From the NCBI RefSeq assembly GCF_040054535.1, contig NC_090798.1, positions 3,954,501 to 4,018,500 of the forward strand: a DNA stretch of 64,000 nt, read 5' to 3'. Below, one piece after another: positions 59,901 through 64,000 of the stretch (its first letter is position 1; the number at the start of each line of letters is the position of its first letter). A program made the translations under genes and the position numbers. This DNA comes from Antennarius striatus. Taxonomy: Eukaryota; Chordata; Actinopteri; Lophiiformes; Antennariidae. A model generated the notes under the pieces. That model had not been told where the DNA came from. It was given only the letters and a program-made list of their open reading frames with translations, and made no database searches.

Positions 59901-62721
59901 AATCCTGGAACACATTAACTCCTTTACTCTAATACTCCATGTCTTCTTCTTTGTCTGCTATCTTTTGAAAGGACATGTCGTTCTTTACTCTTTACTGACC
60001 TGTTTCTGCAATATTTTTCAGCTCATCTTGAAACCTTTCCACCTGAGCTGCCAATGACATGTAGATGGTCCCTGTTCCCAGGTCAGAGTTCACCAAAACC
60101 CCAGTCCAGTCTTTGATAGGTGGAGGGCTGCAGAGGCTGGGAAATGTCTGGAAAGTATGTGGAATAAATCACCAACCAACAGTACATATATTACACCATA
60201 CACACCTTGGCTTGAGCCTCCACTAACCTTGACACAGTGAATGTGGTCGTCTGATTTGGCCAGCTCCTTGAGAGCGCTTTCTCTCCTGCGCAGTTCTTTC
60301 ACTTCCAGTTCCAGCTGTCGTATCATGGCGTCAGCCTGGTGTTCGGCCGCCTTGTGCGTCATCTCCATCACCTCCATGAGTTCCACTTGGGAGCGCTCGA
60401 TAGCAGAAATCAGCGCAGAAAACAGACAAACGCTGCCCGCCGTTTCTTGCTCCACTGCCACCTGGGGAATTTGCATGGAATGTAAAGCCTTTAGAGTCGC
60501 TGTTTTCTTTTTTAAGAGCAAGACCTGATTAAAAAAAAACACTGTTGAGAGCATGTTTCCTCATTCAAAGCTGATAAATGAATGACAAGTAGATTTACAG
60601 GTTTGACCACACAGCTCTGGTATTTACAAGGGTTTGTTTATGCTTTTGTCCTACCTCTAGTTCAGCAACAGAAAATCTGATCTCCTCCATCTTCCTGATT
60701 CTTTCTCTGATCATGTCCTGGATCAACTGTTCCGTCCTATTTAGCTGAGCCTGCACACAAACAGAGTAAAATATCTCTAAATCTTTTTTGGTATAATGTT
60801 CAGGAGCACAAGGACAACATTTGCTTTCTTAAAAAACACTTTGTGACTGGGGTGATCTCATGTCTGCGGTTGTCAAAGTACAAACATTGTACAAATGCTG
60901 GGGAAACATCTTTGTTTATTCATTTTTAAAGGAAAAAACAAAGATGTTTATTCATTGTATAAGGGCGACATTTAATATTTCTGTGTACGTCCTTCACAGT
61001 AGACTCCTACTGTTTATATTGTAGGTTATCTCCCAAATCTGAATATATTAAAAGAGGTGTTTAATATTTGATCCATTCAACATCTTAACACACACTGTCT
61101 GTTGTTGCTGCTGTGCAGATGACACCTTGGCCTACCTTGCTGATCAGAATCTTTGTAATATGAGAATCTTCTTACTGTGTCAAACATACTGTACTTCCTC
61201 TTATAACTTTAGTGGAGAAAAACTCCCTAAAAGTAAATAATTAACTTCAAACATCTCTGTTTGACCATCCTGTTTTCCTACCTGGTTCTCCAGCCATTCA
61301 TCATTGATAGTCACTGTGTCGTGATTCTGGTGGTGCTCTGCCTCACATTCAGGACAGATGCAAACTCGGTCAGTCCTGCAGTATATCTGAAATTGGTGAG
61401 AAAGAGTGTTTATAGTGTAAAAACAGAATCTGTGAATAGAAACACATCAAACCAGAGGCTGAAAGATCAAAACCAAGACGGGTAATGAGAATATAGGTAA
61501 ACATGAAGTACCAATATTCCTCTTTGGTGTATTTCACAGACTGGGAGGTTTCGACTGCTTGCAGCCCCGCTCACAGTAAACCTTCTCCGGCCACTGTGTG
61601 GTGGGGAGTAAGATTGAAGCGGCACGGGAGCTCTTGAGAGGTGGTTGGAGGAAAGAACTGGACTTCCATTTGGTACCGAAGATGCAAGGGGTGCTGTGAT
61701 TCTTGAACATGACGTCGGTATTGGCACACCTCCAGATTCAAATGATGCTTGAGATGAGGAAAAAAAACAAAACAAGGAAGATGATATTGTTTTCAGCAAC
61801 CAGTTGTTCTTAAGATATGAATATCTCATAAACACCCTAGTTCATCACCATATTATTCAGCGTAGATGTCATAATCCCCTGACATTGGAATCTAAAAATT
61901 TGCAAATGTCTTCCTCAATTTAGTTTGTTTAAACTTAACCTGACCCGCTCCAGTACTGTTCATATGCTGACATACAAAACTAATAATGTGTGCATGACAT
62001 ATTTATCTAACATCAGCATGTCAACAGTTGAATTACGACCATATTAGCATGCCGACATGCTGATGTTAAGTATGTCAGCATACTTCAGAATTATGATCAT
62101 ATTAGCATGCTGAAGGCTGTATTTTCTCAAATCTTTTTTAAAAATTGCTGCCGTGCAACATATCTCTGACAGAGCAGTGATGTGGCACTGGCGGAACACG
62201 TGAACTAAGCAGACTGGAAATTTCCACTGAGTGTGATTATTGAAGGTTTTTAGAGTACAATGGGTTTTATTTTAAATAACAGCCTGTAGAAAGTGAAAAC
62301 TTCCTTCACAGACAGATATTCCAACCAGACATTATAGTTCAGTGCTAAAGTTAGATTATCGTAAAATGTTTGAATTAGCACAGCATTGAGAATGGTCCGA
62401 AAACAATTTTGGTTTAATGATGTAATGATATTGACAATTTAATACAGAAAAAAAACAAACCCTCAAAATACCTTGAGCCTCACAGGGGACCTTCACTTGC
62501 ATCTCTGAAGGTCGAGGCAGCTTCTTCTTCAATTCATTAAATAGATTTTCTGGTATGACTCCCTCTCCTCCACATACTCCTTTTCCATTTCTCTTGTCCT
62601 TCACCTGTCCTCCGCTTCCTTTCATTGCTCTGAACTGGTCGGTGATCTCACGTAGCGTCCTGTTGATCTGGAGGTCTGGTCGTTTCTGGAAAGTCTTCTT
62701 GCACAGAGGACACTGGCAAAC
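56990..62721 (-). CDS. TRIM-type RING/B-box/coiled-coil/PRY-SPRY protein (5' end outside window)
   Basis: Probable E3 ubiquitin ligase of the fish TRIM/bloodthirsty-like group; target unknown. Visible exons in transcript order: 62472-62721, 61512-61747, 61282-61386, 60655-60750, 60228-60461, 60000-60147, 59282-59329, 59047-59073, 58844-58908, 58492-58602, 58104-58222, 57245-57341, 56990-57142; 562 codons plus stop, in phase throughout. The first begins [11 protein letters not shown], the end of a RING finger, so the RING start lies upstream, beyond 64000 or unseen. A B-box ([18 protein letters not shown]) spans exons 61512 and 61282. The 96-bp and 234-bp exons encode the coiled coil, as in typical TRIM genes. 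The PRY-SPRY domain contains [27 protein letters not shown] and [16 protein letters not shown]. This domain is split over six exons, whereas most TRIM genes encode it in one or two. No gene symbol can be given safely. Confidence 0.88.
59431..59650. repeat. Interspersed repeat in TRIM intron
   Basis: Begins with ATCC units, then GC-rich sequence including CTTCCGCCTTCGCGGG and ends near GAGAGAACCCACACAGACAT. This combination is a familiar teleost interspersed repeat pattern, read here from memory. No coding capacity. Confidence 0.55.
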
Positions 62722-64000
62722 CTGAGGAAGGCATGATGGCAGGAGAAGAATGGAGGAGGTGGGAAAAGAAACAAAAGAAGTAAGAGCGCTAGAGATCACA
62801 ATCCTTTGCTATGTTTGAGACGCAAACGTCGACACATCCTTTTCATTGACATTGGTACAACTGCAGTACTGTACTAATATTAGGAGTATTGTAACAACAA
62901 CTAATATGACAACTCTCAATGGACACTGTAAAACGTACCAAATAAATACAAAGCAGCAGAGAATGAGAGAATAGTAACCTTCCAGAAGTCTGGGATATTT
63001 CATACATCAAGACTTGAAAGTGGAGACTTTTTATCATTGTTTCCCATTTTCTGTTTCGATGTCTGTAAGATCCTGACTCTGATGAAAAGATCAAAAAAAG
63101 TTGTTCCTGCACTCTAAATACACTAAATATTACTGGGGTCGTTCTTGTTATATATTCAGTCTGTCTGCAAGATAAATTAACATCAGGTATTTTATTTTTC
63201 TGTAGACAAAAAAGTTGTATCATTGAATAAAGGGAATGAAAAAATTCTTGATCTGCCACTTTTTTGGTAGATTCCCAACTTTCCAGCCAAGTTTCATAAA
63301 AATCTGTCATGTATTTTTTGAGTAATCCTGTTAACAGACAAACATGAGTCCTTCTCAGCTTTTGACAATGTAGACAACACTTCAGATTATATATAATGAC
63401 TACGAAAACATATAGAATTTCATAAGAGTATCAGATAATGACAAGCACTATTAGTCTTCTGTAGTGGTGTCACATTAAAAGATGCTGACTGGATTACATC
63501 AAACTTAATCAGGAATATGACAATGCAATAAAACATGAGTCACCTGATAGTCTGAAAGTCAACACTATCCATGTGAGCCAACATGCTTGGCATTAGGTCT
63601 CTAGCTTAGGAGGTTAACTAAATTAGATTAGACTTCACTTGATATATTGAAAGGTTTTTGTCTGTAAAAATCAAATCACTGTTATGTATCTTTCAGCCCT
63701 CATCCTTCTCTTTCATTCTGACTGTGGGATTTCCTGTTTGTCTGTGACTCACTCCATACCGACATGACTGATGACTGACATTCGGTATTTTTTTTTGTGC
63801 TTTCCTCCTCGTGCCTGCAGGTGTACAATAATCTGACTTTTTACCTAGTTTGCTCTTAGCTGAACTGTTAGAGTACATAATATACATTTCTGGGTTCTCA
63901 CAGCGGTAACCTTTATTCCCTGTATGACATTTAACAATACCTTAAACCTTTTTAGAATGTTTAATATTCGATTAGACACAGTCTGTCAGGATTCTGAATA
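62722..64000. other. Right-edge sequence, probably TRIM intron
   Basis: I searched the minus strand for the first half of a RING finger (Cys-x2-Cys followed by Cys-x-His) that should precede exon 62721 and found none. The stretch is AT-rich and is most likely first intron of the TRIM gene. Confidence 0.5.

Noticed and set aside
60462-60525. Longer TRIM coiled-coil exon starting [11 protein letters not shown]
   Set aside because: An alternative acceptor at about 60526 keeps the frame open, but starting at 60461 gives exactly 234 bp, the usual size of this TRIM exon, and the expected spacing to the previous exon.

Overview
The window is vertebrate nuclear DNA, almost certainly from a teleost fish. 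The genes are split by short GT-AG introns. The proteins are clear vertebrate orthologues. The spacers carry long CA/GT, ATT and AGAC microsatellites, small TA-flanked inverted-repeat elements and decayed non-LTR retrotransposons of the kinds common in fish. Seven protein-coding genes can be read, each with exon phases that join into one open frame.

Layout. 535-13964 (+): the 3' part of a type IV collagen alpha chain, best matched to col4a6, with 28 exons of Gly-X-Y repeat and the complete C-terminal NC1 domain; the 5' exons lie before the window. 17605-18579 (+): ankrd46, complete, 228 aa. 20804-23598 (+): tmem185, complete, 352 aa. 25509-30801 (-): mus81, complete, 606 aa, convergent with tmem185. 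34277-41965 (-): ovol1, complete, 340 aa, with a 6.1-kb first intron. 42.1-51.7 kb: a gene-free, microsatellite-rich spacer. 51742-55093 (+): cmas, complete, 434 aa. 56990-62721 (-): a TRIM-type RING/B-box/coiled-coil/PRY-SPRY gene whose first exon or exons lie beyond the right edge.

The genes do not form a pathway: basement-membrane collagen, an ankyrin membrane protein, a multi-pass membrane protein, a DNA-junction nuclease, an epithelial transcription factor, a sialic-acid activating enzyme and a probable E3 ligase. Known human locations suggest conserved blocks: COL4A6 and TMEM185A are both on Xq, and MUS81 and OVOL1 are close together on 11q13.

I found no evidence of a wholly new biological system. 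The observations most worth a second look are: nine copies of the OVO/MYB core CCGTTA in about 2.1 kb around the ovol1 first exon; a perfect 44-bp inverted repeat between ankrd46 and tmem185; a GC-AG intron and a possible 9-bp exon in the collagen gene; an in-frame upstream ATG that could extend Ankrd46; a CLEAR/E-box palindrome plus a CRE upstream of tmem185; loss of both acidic motif residues in the HAD-like half of Cmas; and a TRIM gene whose PRY-SPRY domain is spread over six exons. All coordinates and splice sites were read by eye and have not been tested against transcripts.
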